The translations under genes and the position numbers were made by a program. Source: Variovorax sp. PMC12 (GTDB lineage Bacteria > Pseudomonadota > Gammaproteobacteria > Burkholderiales > Burkholderiaceae_C). From it: a DNA stretch of 64,000 nt. The stretch spans positions 4,767,501 to 4,831,500 of the forward strand of contig NZ_CP027773.1 of NCBI RefSeq assembly GCF_003019815.1, in the 5' to 3' direction. The notes below the pieces were generated by a model. The model searched no databases. It was not told the origin of the DNA and worked only from the letters and a program-made list of their open reading frames with translations. This document shows, piece after piece, positions 1 through 10,777 of this stretch. Numbering within the stretch: position 1 is the first letter of the stretch; the number at the start of each line of letters is the position of its first letter.

Positions 1-827
<827 letters not shown>

Positions 828-861
828 ATAACTTTGATCAAAATACAGATCAAGGTGTTAT
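828..861 (+). other. Inverted repeat just after 23S (rRNA spacer)
   Basis: ATAAC (828-832) and TTGATC (834-839) pair with GATCAA (848-853) and GTTAT (857-861) around a short AT-rich loop. It lies in the 23S-5S spacer immediately after the mature 23S end. It is probably an rRNA maturation stem rather than a terminator, because no T-run follows and the 5S gene lies downstream. Confidence 0.45.
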
Positions 862-956
862 GCCAAGTTGACGCATTCAAAACAATTCGCCAAAAGCTGA
901 TTCCAAACTCTATGAATTCGTCCGGTTGATCTCCCGATCAACCAGACAACCCTTTA

Positions 957-1071
957 TGCCTGATGACCATAGCGAGTTGGTACCACTCCTTCCCATCCCG
1001 AACAGGACAGTGAAACGACTCAGCGCCGATGATAGTGCGGGTTCCCGTGTGAAAGTAGGTCATCGTCAGGC
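957..1071 (+). rRNA. 5S ribosomal RNA
   Basis: The sequence has the typical betaproteobacterial 5S start (TGCCTGATGACCATAGCGAG), the internal TCCCATCCCGAACAGG loop and a 3' end (CATCGTCAGGC) that pairs with the 5' end. It is about 115 nt long and lies ~130 nt after the 23S in the normal rrn order. The ends are accurate to a few bases. Confidence 0.95.
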
Positions 1072-1084
1072 TCTTACAGCCCAG

Positions 1085-1116
1085 AAAACCCCAGTCAGAA
1101 ATGACTGGGGTTTTTT
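1085..1116 (+). terminator. Rho-independent terminator of the rRNA operon
   Basis: CCCCAGTCA, a GAAA tetraloop and TGACTGGGG form a perfect 9-bp stem, with AAAA on the left and TTTTTT on the right. It follows the 5S gene by about 15 nt and ends the rrn operon. Confidence 0.95.
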
Positions 1117-1149
1117 GCTTTGCGCGAGCAGACAAATACGCCCCATCTT

Positions 1150-2082
1150 TCAAAGATTGCGAATCGCGATCTTGTCTTTCTCCGCAGCTCCCGCCGCAAT
1201 CAATTCCTGCAAGATATCAGCGGTAAGTTGATCGAATTCGACGCCTCCAAAGAACCGGGCATGAATCATGGCCAAGTACGGCGTACTGTGCAGCCACAGC
1301 CGCCATTCCTCGAGAGCCATAACCTGCATTTCCAGCAGCTTGAATTTCATCAGCACCTTGATCGCATGCCGCGCGTGCTTGACTGGATCGCGCAGCAATC
1401 CGTCGAGGCGCTTGCGTGCGACAGAAAGAGCTTTGCTGACGTCGTCGAAGATCGCACCGTGTCCTGGAATCACCCGCAAGGGCTCAAGCGATTCGATCAA
1501 GTCCAGCGTTGCCGCCATGTCCCCGAATGAAGGCTCGCCAGCAAGCTCAGGAAAAGCAATCCCGAATCCGTGTTCCCACAGCGCATCCGCGGAGATCAGC
1601 GTTCGCGATGCTGCATCGAACAAGATGATCGAGTGCGGATCGTGCCCAGGTGCCGCATGAACCTGCCACGGCCTGTCACCCAGCATGCACTCGGTGTCCG
1701 GTTGCAATAGTCCGCCGAAGCCGAACCGCGGGCAAGTCTGTCCCGTCGCCAAAAAACTCAGGCCGCTTTCGTCCCACCGCTCCACCAGCGCCGCCTCGCC
1801 AAGCGGTATCTCGATGCGAACCGATGGATAGCGTTCCTCCAGCGCCGAGTTGCCTCCGCAGTGATCGCTATGCAGATGCGTATTCAGGATGCGATCAAGC
1901 GCCCGATCTCCAAGCACCGACTCGACCAGTGCCACCGTCTGCTCCGCATGCGTGGCATATCCGGTGTCGACCACTGCTGTCTCGTGGGCGCCCAGGAACA
2001 AGATGTTGTTCGAAGAAAGCCATCCCCGCTCGAGCACGATTACGTTCGCCGGAAGACCGGCGCTTGCCGACGATTGGCTCAT
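1150..2082 (-). CDS. MBL-fold metallo-hydrolase
   Basis: This 310-residue protein belongs to the metallo-beta-lactamase superfamily. The metal motif HLHSDHCGG (His69, His71, Asp73, His74) is intact, later metal-ligand candidates lie in AAPGHDPHS and ISADALWEHG, and IPGHG supplies the last histidine. There is no signal peptide, so it is cytoplasmic. Its ATG directly abuts the stop codon of the upstream acyl-CoA ligase gene (TGAATG), so the two are surely co-transcribed and probably translationally coupled. Members of this glyoxalase II-like branch hydrolyse thioesters or other esters; an acyl-CoA or acyl-thioester substrate is an inference from the neighbour. The substrate cannot be read from sequence. 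Confidence 0.88.
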   Translation of the reverse strand: MSQSSASAGLPANVIVLERGWLSSNNILFLGAHETAVVDTGYATHAEQTVALVESVLGDRALDRILNTHLHSDHCGGNSALEERYPSVRIEIPLGEAALVERWDESGLSFLATGQTCPRFGFGGLLQPDTECMLGDRPWQVHAAPGHDPHSIILFDAASRTLISADALWEHGFGIAFPELAGEPSFGDMAATLDLIESLEPLRVIPGHGAIFDDVSKALSVARKRLDGLLRDPVKHARHAIKVLMKFKLLEMQVMALEEWRLWLHSTPYLAMIHARFFGGVEFDQLTADILQELIAAGAAEKDKIAIRNL

Positions 2083-3774
2083 TCAGGCGCCCGCGCTGGC
2101 GCGAAGCTCCCGCCGCAGGATCTTCCCCACATTCGTCTTCGGCAGCGACTCCCGAAACTCGATGTGCTTGGGCCGCTTGTAGCCGGTGAGCTGCGAGTGG
2201 CAATACTGGAGCACCGCGTCCTCGGTCAATGCCGGGTCCCTTCGCACCACGAACACCTTGATCGCCTCTCCCTGCTTCTCGTCGGGTACACCCACAGCCG
2301 CGCATTCGACGACCCCGGGGCAGAGCGAAATCACGTTTTCCAGCTCGTTCGGAAACACGTTGAAGCCGCTCACCAGGATCATGTCTTTCTTGCGATCGAC
2401 GATCCGGCTGTAGCCATCTTCCTGCATCACCGCGATATCGCCAGTCCGCATGAAGCCATCTGCCGTGAACGCCGCTGCGGTCTCGGCGGGCTGGTTGTAG
2501 TAGCCCACCATCACGTTGGGGCCCTTGATGCAGAGTTCGCCGGACTGCCCCACGGGGAGTGAATTGCCTTCGTCGTCCTTGATCGCGATCTCGATACTCG
2601 GCAGCGGCAGCCCGATCGTCCCAGTGAACTCGGTGTTTGACACGGGGTTGTTCGTCCCGATCGCGCAGGTCTCGCTCATTCCCCAGCCCTCGATCATCGG
2701 GCAGCCGGTGACCTCAAACCACTTGCGTGCCGTTCCTTCAGAGGCCGCCATGCCTCCCGCCTGCGAAACGAACAGCGTCGAGAAATCGAGCGTCTTGAAT
2801 TCCGGATGCATCAACAGCGCATTGAACAGCGTGTTCACCGCGGGCAGCATGTGGAAGGGCCGCTTCTTCAGCACCGCAATGAACTTGTTGAAGTCGCGCG
2901 GGTTAGGGATCAGCGTCATGTGAGAGCCCTGCCGGATCGCCAGCAGGCACAGCGTCAGCGCGAAGATGTGATACAGCGGCAGGGCCGCGATGCTGTTGAC
3001 CTTCGACAGGTCGCCGGCACGTTCGAGTGCCGGCGTGAACCAGGCTTCGGCCTGCAGTGTCGCGGCGACGATGTTGCGATGCGTCAGCACCGCGCCCTTC
3101 GACAAACCCGTCGTTCCGCCCGTGTACTGCAGGAATGCGACGGAGTCGAGCGTGCTGCGGTCGGGCCCCAGCGTGCGGCCGCGTCCCTCGGTGATCGCCT
3201 GCGTGAAAGCCGTGACCGAGCGCTCGTCGCTCAGGGGCAGCTTGTAGGCCGGCACGATCTTCGCCAGATGCCGCACCGCGATCGTGATCCACGCGCCGTA
3301 CAGGCCGCCGAGCAGGTCGCCCATCGACGTCACGACCACATGCTTCACGGGCGTGCGCTCGATCACTTTTTCAAGCGTCGACGCGAAGTTCTCGAGAATG
3401 ACGATGGCCGTCGCGCCCGAATCCTTCAGCTGATGCTCCAGCTCGCGCGCCGTGTACAGCGGATTGACGTTCACGCATGTGTAGCCCGCGCGCAGCACGC
3501 CGCACATCGTGACCGCGAATTGCGGAATATTGGGCAGCATGATCGCCACGCGCGCTCCCGGCTCGAGCCCGCGCGACTGCAGCCACGCGCCGAGCGCCTT
3601 CGACAGCGTGTCGAGTTCGCCAAAAGACATCCAACGCTCCATGCAGACCGAGAACGGCCGGTCGGCATAGCGGCCGAAGGCTTCCTCGAACATGTGGGGC
3701 AAGGACCGGTACTGCTCGGGATGAATCTCGTGCGGTACGCCGGCAGGATAGTTTTGTCGCGCGGATGTCTGCAT
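2083..3774 (-). CDS. fadD: Long-chain fatty acid--CoA ligase (AMP-binding)
   Basis: This 563-residue adenylate-forming enzyme activates a fatty acid to acyl-CoA through an acyl-AMP. The P-loop-like motif YTGGTTGLSKGA lies at residues 217-228, the adenine motif GWGMSETCA in mid-protein, MRTGDIA and VDRKKDMI near the hinge, and KTNVGKILRREL at the C-terminus carries the catalytic lysine. Length and architecture match FadD. AAAGGAG lies 6 nt before the ATG. Its stop abuts the ATG of the MBL hydrolase. The chain-length preference is not visible, and several paralogues are usual in this family, so the symbol reflects the family rather than a proven physiological role. Confidence 0.87.
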   Translation of the reverse strand: MQTSARQNYPAGVPHEIHPEQYRSLPHMFEEAFGRYADRPFSVCMERWMSFGELDTLSKALGAWLQSRGLEPGARVAIMLPNIPQFAVTMCGVLRAGYTCVNVNPLYTARELEHQLKDSGATAIVILENFASTLEKVIERTPVKHVVVTSMGDLLGGLYGAWITIAVRHLAKIVPAYKLPLSDERSVTAFTQAITEGRGRTLGPDRSTLDSVAFLQYTGGTTGLSKGAVLTHRNIVAATLQAEAWFTPALERAGDLSKVNSIAALPLYHIFALTLCLLAIRQGSHMTLIPNPRDFNKFIAVLKKRPFHMLPAVNTLFNALLMHPEFKTLDFSTLFVSQAGGMAASEGTARKWFEVTGCPMIEGWGMSETCAIGTNNPVSNTEFTGTIGLPLPSIEIAIKDDEGNSLPVGQSGELCIKGPNVMVGYYNQPAETAAAFTADGFMRTGDIAVMQEDGYSRIVDRKKDMILVSGFNVFPNELENVISLCPGVVECAAVGVPDEKQGEAIKVFVVRRDPALTEDAVLQYCHSQLTGYKRPKHIEFRESLPKTNVGKILRRELRASAGA

Positions 3775-3890
3775 GCAAGCTCCTTTGGCGCGGATTGTGG
3801 GAGGCAGTGCGCCTCCGCCGCCAGCGGGCTTGTCCTAGGGAACGGGCTTGCGCTGTCGCGCGCGCGATAGCCGCGCGGCGACCGAATGGC

Positions 3891-4766
3891 TCAGGCCTTG
3901 CCCGTCTCGCCTGGCAGCAGCACGCCGGCCTCGATGTCGGTGGCGACCTCGAGCGCTTCGTACAGCGGCGTGAAGTCGGGCGCCGTGAGGTCGAAGAGCT
4001 GCGCGAAGCTTTCGATCACGAAGTAGTTGGCCTGGTAGGTGTCGATCTTGTAGCGCGTGCGCATGGCGCGCAGCAGGTCGATCGGCAGCCTGAGCGGCTC
4101 TTCGCTGAGCACCGCGTGCTTCAGCTCGCCCACCGAGCTGAGGATGCCGGCGCCGTATGCGCGCAGGCCGTCCGGCTGGCGGATCAGCCCGAACTCCACC
4201 GTGTACCAATACAGCCGCGCGAGCTTTTCGCCGGCACCCAGCTCGTGCGCCTTGATGCCACCCGCGCCATAGCGCTGCACATAGTCGGCGAAGGTCGGGT
4301 CGAACAGCATCGGCACATGGCCGAACAGGTCGTGGAAAACGTCGGGTTCGACGATGTAGTCGAACTCCTCGGGCTTGCGGATCCAGTCGGTCACCGGAAA
4401 CTTGCGGTTCGCGAGCAGCGTGAAGAACGGCAGCTCGGGAATCAGTCCCGGCACCGCCACGATCTCCCAGCCGGTTGCGCGATGCAGCCGCTCGTTGAGT
4501 TCTTCGAAGCGCGGGATGCGGTCCTTCACGCCCAGCGACGGCAGCGCCTTGATGAAGGCATCGCAGGCCAGCCCCGGCAATTGCGCGGCCTGCCGCTCGT
4601 AGAGCCGCTTGTAGGTGTCATGGTCGGCGGCCGTGTAGCTCGCCCAGTCCTGCGGGCAGGTGTAGTCGGCCAGCACGGTGCCGCCGCGCGAGTAGTCGCC
4701 GCGCGGCGGGCGGTCCGAGGCGCCATACACGGCGGGGGTGACAACTGCTGCGGCGGGGGAGTCCAT
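3891..4766 (-). CDS. phhA: Phenylalanine 4-monooxygenase
   Basis: This 291-residue, pterin-dependent, non-haem iron enzyme converts phenylalanine to tyrosine. The iron ligands are visible as His145 and His150 in PDVFHDLFGHVP and Glu191 in YWYTVEFG. The length fits the monomeric bacterial type without a regulatory ACT domain. The start at MDSPAAAV was chosen because longer readings run into the upstream gene. It is the last gene of the operon hpd - PheC-like lipoprotein - phhA, 25 bp after its neighbour. Its product tyrosine would be transaminated to 4-hydroxyphenylpyruvate, the substrate of Hpd. The usual pterin-recycling partner phhB is not next to it. Confidence 0.96.
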   Translation of the reverse strand: MDSPAAAVVTPAVYGASDRPPRGDYSRGGTVLADYTCPQDWASYTAADHDTYKRLYERQAAQLPGLACDAFIKALPSLGVKDRIPRFEELNERLHRATGWEIVAVPGLIPELPFFTLLANRKFPVTDWIRKPEEFDYIVEPDVFHDLFGHVPMLFDPTFADYVQRYGAGGIKAHELGAGEKLARLYWYTVEFGLIRQPDGLRAYGAGILSSVGELKHAVLSEEPLRLPIDLLRAMRTRYKIDTYQANYFVIESFAQLFDLTAPDFTPLYEALEVATDIEAGVLLPGETGKA

Positions 4767-4791
4767 GGAAAACGATCTCGGAGAAGAAGGG

Positions 4792-5592
4792 TTACTTGAG
4801 CCAGCGGTCCATCGTGCGCTGGAAGTCGCCGCCGGCCTGCTGCAGGTGCAGCCACTGGTCGACGTACGATTTGAATGCCACGTCGTCGCGCGGCAGCATC
4901 CAGGCCATCTCGCCGTACTGCAGCGGCTTGTCGGGATTGATCGCGCACAGGCCCGGCTTGAGCTTCTGCTGCGTGATGGCCTCGGCCGCCTCGGTGACGA
5001 ACACATCGGCGCGGTTCGCGAGGATCTCGTCGAAGATCGTCACGTTCTCGCCGTGCAGCGTGAGTTTGGCCTGCTTGAAATTGGCGCGGGCGAAGCGTTC
5101 GTTGCTGCCGCCCGGATTGAAGATGACACGCACCGACGGCTTGTCGATGTCGGCCACGCTCTGGTACTTGGCCACGTCGGCGCAGCGTGCGATGGGCGTC
5201 TTGCCGTTGACCATGTAGGGCGCGCTGAAGAAGGCGCGCTTTTGCCGGTCGGTGGTGACCGAGACGCCACCCACCGCGATGTCGCACTTGCCGGCGGCAA
5301 GGTCGGGCAGCAGGTTGGCCCAGGTGGTCTTGATCCACTCCGGCTTTGCGCCGAGGCTGGCGCTGAAGCCCGTCATGAGGTCGACGTCGATGCCCTCGAA
5401 GGCCCCGTCGGCCTTCTGGAAGCTGAAGGGCTTGTAGTCGCCCGGCGTGCAGATGCGCAGCACGGCGGCCTTTTGCACCGCGTCCAGGTGCGAGCCGGCC
5501 ATCGGCGTTGCCGCCGGCGGCATGGCGCAGCCTGAAAGAACGGCGGCAGCCGCCGCGATGAAGGTCAGGCCGATCGAAAACGTGCTGCGCAT
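4792..5592 (-). CDS. Cyclohexadienyl dehydratase-like / family 3 solute-binding lipoprotein
   Basis: This 266-residue periplasmic protein has a lipoprotein signal (residues 1-22, lipobox LSGC, Cys22). The mature part is a type II periplasmic binding fold that starts with the GDYKPFSF segment and contains FNPGGSNERFAR, both resembling PheC (cyclohexadienyl dehydratase), an enzyme family derived from amino-acid-binding proteins. No permease or ATPase lies beside it. It sits between hpd and phhA (29- and 25-bp gaps), so it is tied to Phe/Tyr metabolism. It could be a periplasmic prephenate/arogenate dehydratase or a plain aromatic amino-acid binding protein; catalytic residues cannot be assigned here with certainty. 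AGGAG precedes the chosen ATG. Confidence 0.75.
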   Translation of the reverse strand: MRSTFSIGLTFIAAAAAVLSGCAMPPAATPMAGSHLDAVQKAAVLRICTPGDYKPFSFQKADGAFEGIDVDLMTGFSASLGAKPEWIKTTWANLLPDLAAGKCDIAVGGVSVTTDRQKRAFFSAPYMVNGKTPIARCADVAKYQSVADIDKPSVRVIFNPGGSNERFARANFKQAKLTLHGENVTIFDEILANRADVFVTEAAEAITQQKLKPGLCAINPDKPLQYGEMAWMLPRDDVAFKSYVDQWLHLQQAGGDFQRTMDRWLK

Positions 5593-5621
5593 GCCGGGCT
5601 CCTGGAGCAATGAAGAAGCGC

Positions 5622-6749
<1,128 letters not shown>

Positions 6750-6870
6750 GCGTGGTCTCCGAAAAGGTGTGGGGTATTCAATGAAAAGGCGCGAAATCGG
6801 CCAGTCATGCAATGTAGGGTGGATGGCTCTCAGGTTTTCTGCGTTTCCGGGCGCTTGCGATGGCCTTCGC

Positions 6871-6883
6871 GCAGTAAAACTGC
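6871..6883. promoter_or_regulatory. Candidate Lrp-type operator (GCAGT-N3-ACTGC)
   Basis: A perfect 5-bp inverted repeat with an AAA spacer lies a few bases before the regulator's start codon in the hpd/lrp divergent region. Lrp-family sites are typically ~15-bp dyads, and autoregulation is common. This is the only clear dyad I see between 6750 and 6889. Confidence 0.4.
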
Positions 6884-6889
6884 AAAAAT

Positions 6890-7369
6890 ATGGAAATGGA
6901 AGCATTGGACAAGATTGACAGGCTCATTCTGCGCACGCTGCAAGCAGACGGGCGCGCAACTTACGATCAACTCGCGGAACAGGTGAGCCTGTCGCCCAGC
7001 GCCGTGCTGCGGCGGGTCAAGCGGCTGGAGGAAAGCCGGGTCATCGACCGCTATGTCGCCCTGGTGCAGCCGGAAGCCATCGGCCTGGGGCTGACCGCCT
7101 ACCTCAACGTGCGGCTCGAAAAGCACACCGAGACGCACAAGCGCAACCCCATGGACCTGTTTCGCGCCAGCGTACAGACCTGGCCCGAGGTGGTCGAGTG
7201 CGCCGCGCTCACCGGCGACATGGACTACCTGCTGCGCGTGGTGGTGGCCGACATGGCCCACTACAGCCGTTTCATCATGGACACGCTGCTCAAGCACCCC
7301 AGTGTCGAAGACTGCAAGACCAGCTTCGTGCTGGACCGCGTCAAGGCCACGACGGCCGTTCCCGTCTGA
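6890..7369 (+). CDS. Lrp/AsnC family transcriptional regulator
   Basis: This 159-residue protein has the N-terminal helix-turn-helix of the family (LDKIDRLILRTLQADGR, then LAEQVSLSPSAVLRRVKRLE, residues 5-50) and a C-terminal RAM ligand domain that contains the typical ALTGDMDYLLRVV segment. It is divergent from hpd, so it probably senses an aromatic amino acid and activates the hpd operon; this is inferred from position. Two in-frame ATGs (6890 and 6896) lie 6 nt apart and neither has a strong Shine-Dalgarno, so the true start may be either. Confidence 0.93.
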   Translation: MEMEALDKIDRLILRTLQADGRATYDQLAEQVSLSPSAVLRRVKRLEESRVIDRYVALVQPEAIGLGLTAYLNVRLEKHTETHKRNPMDLFRASVQTWPEVVECAALTGDMDYLLRVVVADMAHYSRFIMDTLLKHPSVEDCKTSFVLDRVKATTAVPV

Positions 7370-7486
7370 CGACCTCAGACAGGCGGGTTGCATGCACGCC
7401 ACGCGTCTCGGCACTGATTCACGGACCGTGTCCCGCAATTGACCCTGGCGGCTTGATGATTAAGGGAAAACCCTTACATTTGAGCC

Positions 7487-8215
7487 ATGCTCACCGCCAA
7501 GACCCTTCTCAAGGCGTCTCTCGGCCTTGGCTCTTTCCTGAAAGCGCCGATGGTTGAGGCGCAACCACGCGCTGCCAGCGCGCCTCAACCCGTGATGGTG
7601 CCGATCCGCTCGATCGGTCCCCGCGAACGCGAGCGCATCGCGCGCCACCTGCTCGAACTCTCCCCGCACGACCGCTACCTGCGCTTCGGCTACGCGGCGG
7701 CCGACGAGCAGGTCCAGCGCTACGTCGACAGCCTCGATTTCGAGCGCGACGAACTCTTCGGCATCTACAACCGCCGCCTCGACCTGATCGCGATGGCGCA
7801 CCTGGCCTTCGCCCCCGGCGACCAGCACAGCGATTGCGCCGAATTCGGCGTGTCGGTCTCGGCGCATGCGCGCGGCCGGGGCTATGGCGCCCGCTTGTTC
7901 GAGCGTGCCGTGGTCGTGGCCCGCAACGAAGGCGTGGGCATGCTCTTCATCCATGCGCTGAGCGAAAACGCCGCCATGCTGAAGATCGCCCGCAACGCCG
8001 GCGCCACCGTGGTGCGCAGCGGCTCCGAGGCCGAGGCCCACCTGGAACTGCCCAGCGCCACCTTCGACAGCCGCATGAGCGAGATCGCGCTAGAGCACTA
8101 CGCCGCCGTCGACTTCGCCCTCAAGAGCCGCGCCAAGCAGTTCTGGGCCTTCCTGGCCGGCCTGCAGGAAATGCGCAGCGGCATGCGCGAAGCCCGCAAG
8201 AAATCCGCCCCCTGA
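7487..8215 (+). CDS. GNAT family N-acetyltransferase
   Basis: This 242-residue protein has a GNAT domain from about residue 38. The acetyl-CoA pyrophosphate loop is HARGRGYGARL (residues 127-137), following the conserved strand EFGVSVSA. The ~35-residue N-terminal extension looks disordered. It stands alone, with 117 bp before it and 100 bp before corC. The acceptor substrate is unknown; small molecules and protein N-termini are both possible for this family. Confidence 0.85.
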   Translation: MLTAKTLLKASLGLGSFLKAPMVEAQPRAASAPQPVMVPIRSIGPRERERIARHLLELSPHDRYLRFGYAAADEQVQRYVDSLDFERDELFGIYNRRLDLIAMAHLAFAPGDQHSDCAEFGVSVSAHARGRGYGARLFERAVVVARNEGVGMLFIHALSENAAMLKIARNAGATVVRSGSEAEAHLELPSATFDSRMSEIALEHYAAVDFALKSRAKQFWAFLAGLQEMRSGMREARKKSAP

Positions 8216-8315
8216 GCCCGTCCGGCGGTTCCCGTACGGCCTATGCCGGCCGTACGGTGGAGCGTGTCACACGCAATCCGGTATCCTTGCCCTTCCTCAA
8301 CTCCGCCCTCCCGCA

Positions 8316-9194
8316 GTGGCCGAACCTCACCCTGAACGCGCTCCCGTAGAACGGGAAGACAAGCGCGGCTTTCTCCAGAAGCTCGCCGAATTCATCCACC
8401 CCGGTCCCGACTCGCGCGACGAGCTGATCGAAACCCTGGCGGACGCCGAGGACAACGAGGTGATCGGCGCAGAGTCGCGCGTGATGCTCGAGGGCGTGCT
8501 GCGCATGGCCGACATGACGGCCGGCGACGTGATGGTCGCGGCGCCGCGCATGGACGTCATCAACATCGACGCCCCGTTCGACGCGCTGCTGCATCTCATC
8601 ATCGACACCGCGCACTCGCGCTTCCCGGTGTACGAGGGCGAAAAAGAAAACATCATCGGCATCCTGCTCGCGAAGGACCTGCTCAAGCTGCAGCGCGCGC
8701 CGGGCCTGAACATCCGCGCGCTGCTGCGGCCGGCGACCTTCGTGCCCGAGAGCAAGGGCCTGAACGACCTGCTGCGCGAATTCCGCGGCAACCGCAACCA
8801 CCTGGCCATCGTCATCGACGAATTCGGCCGCGTGGCCGGCCTCATCACCATCGAGGACGTGCTCGAGCAGATCGTCGGCGAGATCGAGGACGAGTTCGAC
8901 ATCGCCGAGGACGAAGGCGACATCTTCGGCCTGGCCGACCACACCTACCGCGTCTCCGGCGACACGCCCATCGAGCGCGTGGCCGAGGCATTCGGCATCG
9001 TCTTCAACGAAGAGCAGCTCAGCGAAGACTTCGACACCATCGGCGGGCTGATCGCGCACGAGATGGGCCACGTGCCCAAGCGCGGCGAGCACCACGCGAT
9101 GGGCGGCTTCGACTTCGTGGTGCTGCACACCAAGGGCGGCGCGGTGCGCTGGTTCAAGGTGTCTCCGGCCCGCGGCAGCGACGCGGCCGACTGA
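8316..9194 (+). CDS. corC: CorC/HlyC-type CBS domain protein (YbeX-like)
   Basis: This 292-residue cytoplasmic protein carries two CBS domains (about residues 65-190; MVAAPRMDVINID, then a second copy ending LITIEDVLEQIVGEIEDEF) and a C-terminal CorC_HlyC domain (about 205-285). It is linked to Mg/Co efflux or ribosome homeostasis in E. coli (ybeX). The GTG start is chosen because it gives the usual N-terminus. Its TGA overlaps the lnt ATG (TGATG), matching the ybeX-lnt pair of many proteobacteria, although ybeY/ybeZ are not present here. Confidence 0.92.
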   Translation: MAEPHPERAPVEREDKRGFLQKLAEFIHPGPDSRDELIETLADAEDNEVIGAESRVMLEGVLRMADMTAGDVMVAAPRMDVINIDAPFDALLHLIIDTAHSRFPVYEGEKENIIGILLAKDLLKLQRAPGLNIRALLRPATFVPESKGLNDLLREFRGNRNHLAIVIDEFGRVAGLITIEDVLEQIVGEIEDEFDIAEDEGDIFGLADHTYRVSGDTPIERVAEAFGIVFNEEQLSEDFDTIGGLIAHEMGHVPKRGEHHAMGGFDFVVLHTKGGAVRWFKVSPARGSDAAD

Positions 9195-10771
9195 TGGCGC
9201 GCGCGCCGGCTTCCCCGCTCGCCAACCTGTTCCGCCTGCTCGGCTTCGGTGCGGCCGGCCTCGCCCAGGCGCTTTCGATGGCTTCGCCCGCCGGCGGCAA
9301 GCCGCTGTGGTGGCTGCAGCTGCTGTCGCTCGGCGCGCTGGTCTGGCTGCTCGACGGCTTGCGCGCGCAGGGAGCGGGCTGGCGCCGCGGCGGCCTGCAC
9401 GGCTGGCTGTTCTCCACCGCGTGGCTCACCGGCAGCTTCTGGTGGCTCTTCATTTCGATGCACACCTACGGAGGCCTGCCCGCGCCGCTGGCGGCCATTG
9501 CCGTGCTTGCCCTGGCCGCCGCGCTGGGGCTCTACTACGCCGCGGCGGCGGCATGGTTCGTGGTGCGCGGCCCGAAAGGGCGTGTGACGGGCGCGCTGGT
9601 GTTCGCGGCGCTCTGGACACTCGCCGAACTCGTGCGCGGCAGCTGGTTCACCGGCTTTCCATGGGGCGCCGGCGGCTATGCGCACGTCGAGGGGCCGTTC
9701 GCGGCGCTCGCGCCGTGGGTGGGCGTCTACGGCATCGGGGCGGCGGCTGCGCTGGTGGCTGCGCTGGTCGCATTGCATCGCCCGGTTCGCATGGCCGACG
9801 CGGTGCCGGGCGTGGCGCTCCTCGCGCTGGTGTTCGCCGTGCCGCATCTCGTTCCGCCGCTTCGCGACGACGTGCGGGGCGCGGGCGGCGCGACCGGCAG
9901 CCTGAACGTCGCGCTCCTGCAGGGCAACATCCCGCAGGACGAGAAATTCATTCCGGGCGGCGGCATCGAGACCGCATTGCGCTGGTACGGCGAGCAACTG
10001 CGCGATGCCAAGGCTTCGCTCGTCGTCACTCCCGAGACCGCCTTGCCGCTGCTGCCGCAGCAACTGCCGCCCGGCTACCTCGACGCCATCCGGGCGCGCT
10101 ACAGCCAGGGCAGCCAGGCCGCCATCGTCGGCTTGCCCATGACGGGGCTCGGCGGCCCGGGCACCTACAGCAACTCGGTGCTGGGCTTCCAGCCCGGCGC
10201 CTCGCAGGTCTACCAGTACAGCAAGCACCACCTGGTGCCGTTCGGCGAATTCATTCCCACGGGCTTTCGCTGGTTCATCCAGATGATGAACATTCCGCTC
10301 GGCGACTTCTCGCGCGGCGGCCTCGCACAGGCGCCCTTCGTCTGGCAGGGCCAGCGCATCGCGCCGAACATCTGCTACGAAGACTTGTTCGGCGACGAGA
10401 TCGGCGCGAACTTCCGCGACGAGGCCAGCGCCCCGACCATCCTGCTCAACGTGAGCAACATCGCGTGGTTCGGCGACTCGGTGGCCATTGACGAGCACCT
10501 TTCCATCTCGCGCATGCGCGCGCTCGAATTCGCGCGGCCGATGGTGCGCTCCACCAACACCGGCGCCACCGTGGTGATCGACGCCGAAGGCCGCGTGACG
10601 CACGAACTGCCGCGCCTCACGCGCGGCGTGCTCGAAGCGAGCGTCGAAGGCCGGCGCGGCCTCACGCCGTATGCCCGCTGGGTGGCGCCCTTCGGGCTGT
10701 GGCCGCTGTGGATCCTGGCGATGGGCATCGTGGGCGCAGCCTTCGCGCTGCGCCGCCGCGGCCGTGATTGA
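9194..10771 (+). CDS. lnt: Apolipoprotein N-acyltransferase
   Basis: This 525-residue inner-membrane enzyme adds the third acyl chain to lipoproteins. About six to eight membrane segments occupy residues 10-220, a nitrilase-type catalytic domain follows (about 235-490), and a last membrane helix lies near 500-518. The catalytic triad is visible: Glu281 (TPETALP), Lys344 (YSKHHLVPFGEF) and Cys394 (NICYEDLFG). It is translationally coupled to corC and converges on the FAD oxidase gene with only 6 bp between the stop codons. Confidence 0.96.
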   Translation: MARAPASPLANLFRLLGFGAAGLAQALSMASPAGGKPLWWLQLLSLGALVWLLDGLRAQGAGWRRGGLHGWLFSTAWLTGSFWWLFISMHTYGGLPAPLAAIAVLALAAALGLYYAAAAAWFVVRGPKGRVTGALVFAALWTLAELVRGSWFTGFPWGAGGYAHVEGPFAALAPWVGVYGIGAAAALVAALVALHRPVRMADAVPGVALLALVFAVPHLVPPLRDDVRGAGGATGSLNVALLQGNIPQDEKFIPGGGIETALRWYGEQLRDAKASLVVTPETALPLLPQQLPPGYLDAIRARYSQGSQAAIVGLPMTGLGGPGTYSNSVLGFQPGASQVYQYSKHHLVPFGEFIPTGFRWFIQMMNIPLGDFSRGGLAQAPFVWQGQRIAPNICYEDLFGDEIGANFRDEASAPTILLNVSNIAWFGDSVAIDEHLSISRMRALEFARPMVRSTNTGATVVIDAEGRVTHELPRLTRGVLEASVEGRRGLTPYARWVAPFGLWPLWILAMGIVGAAFALRRRGRD

Positions 10772-10777
10772 GCGGCC

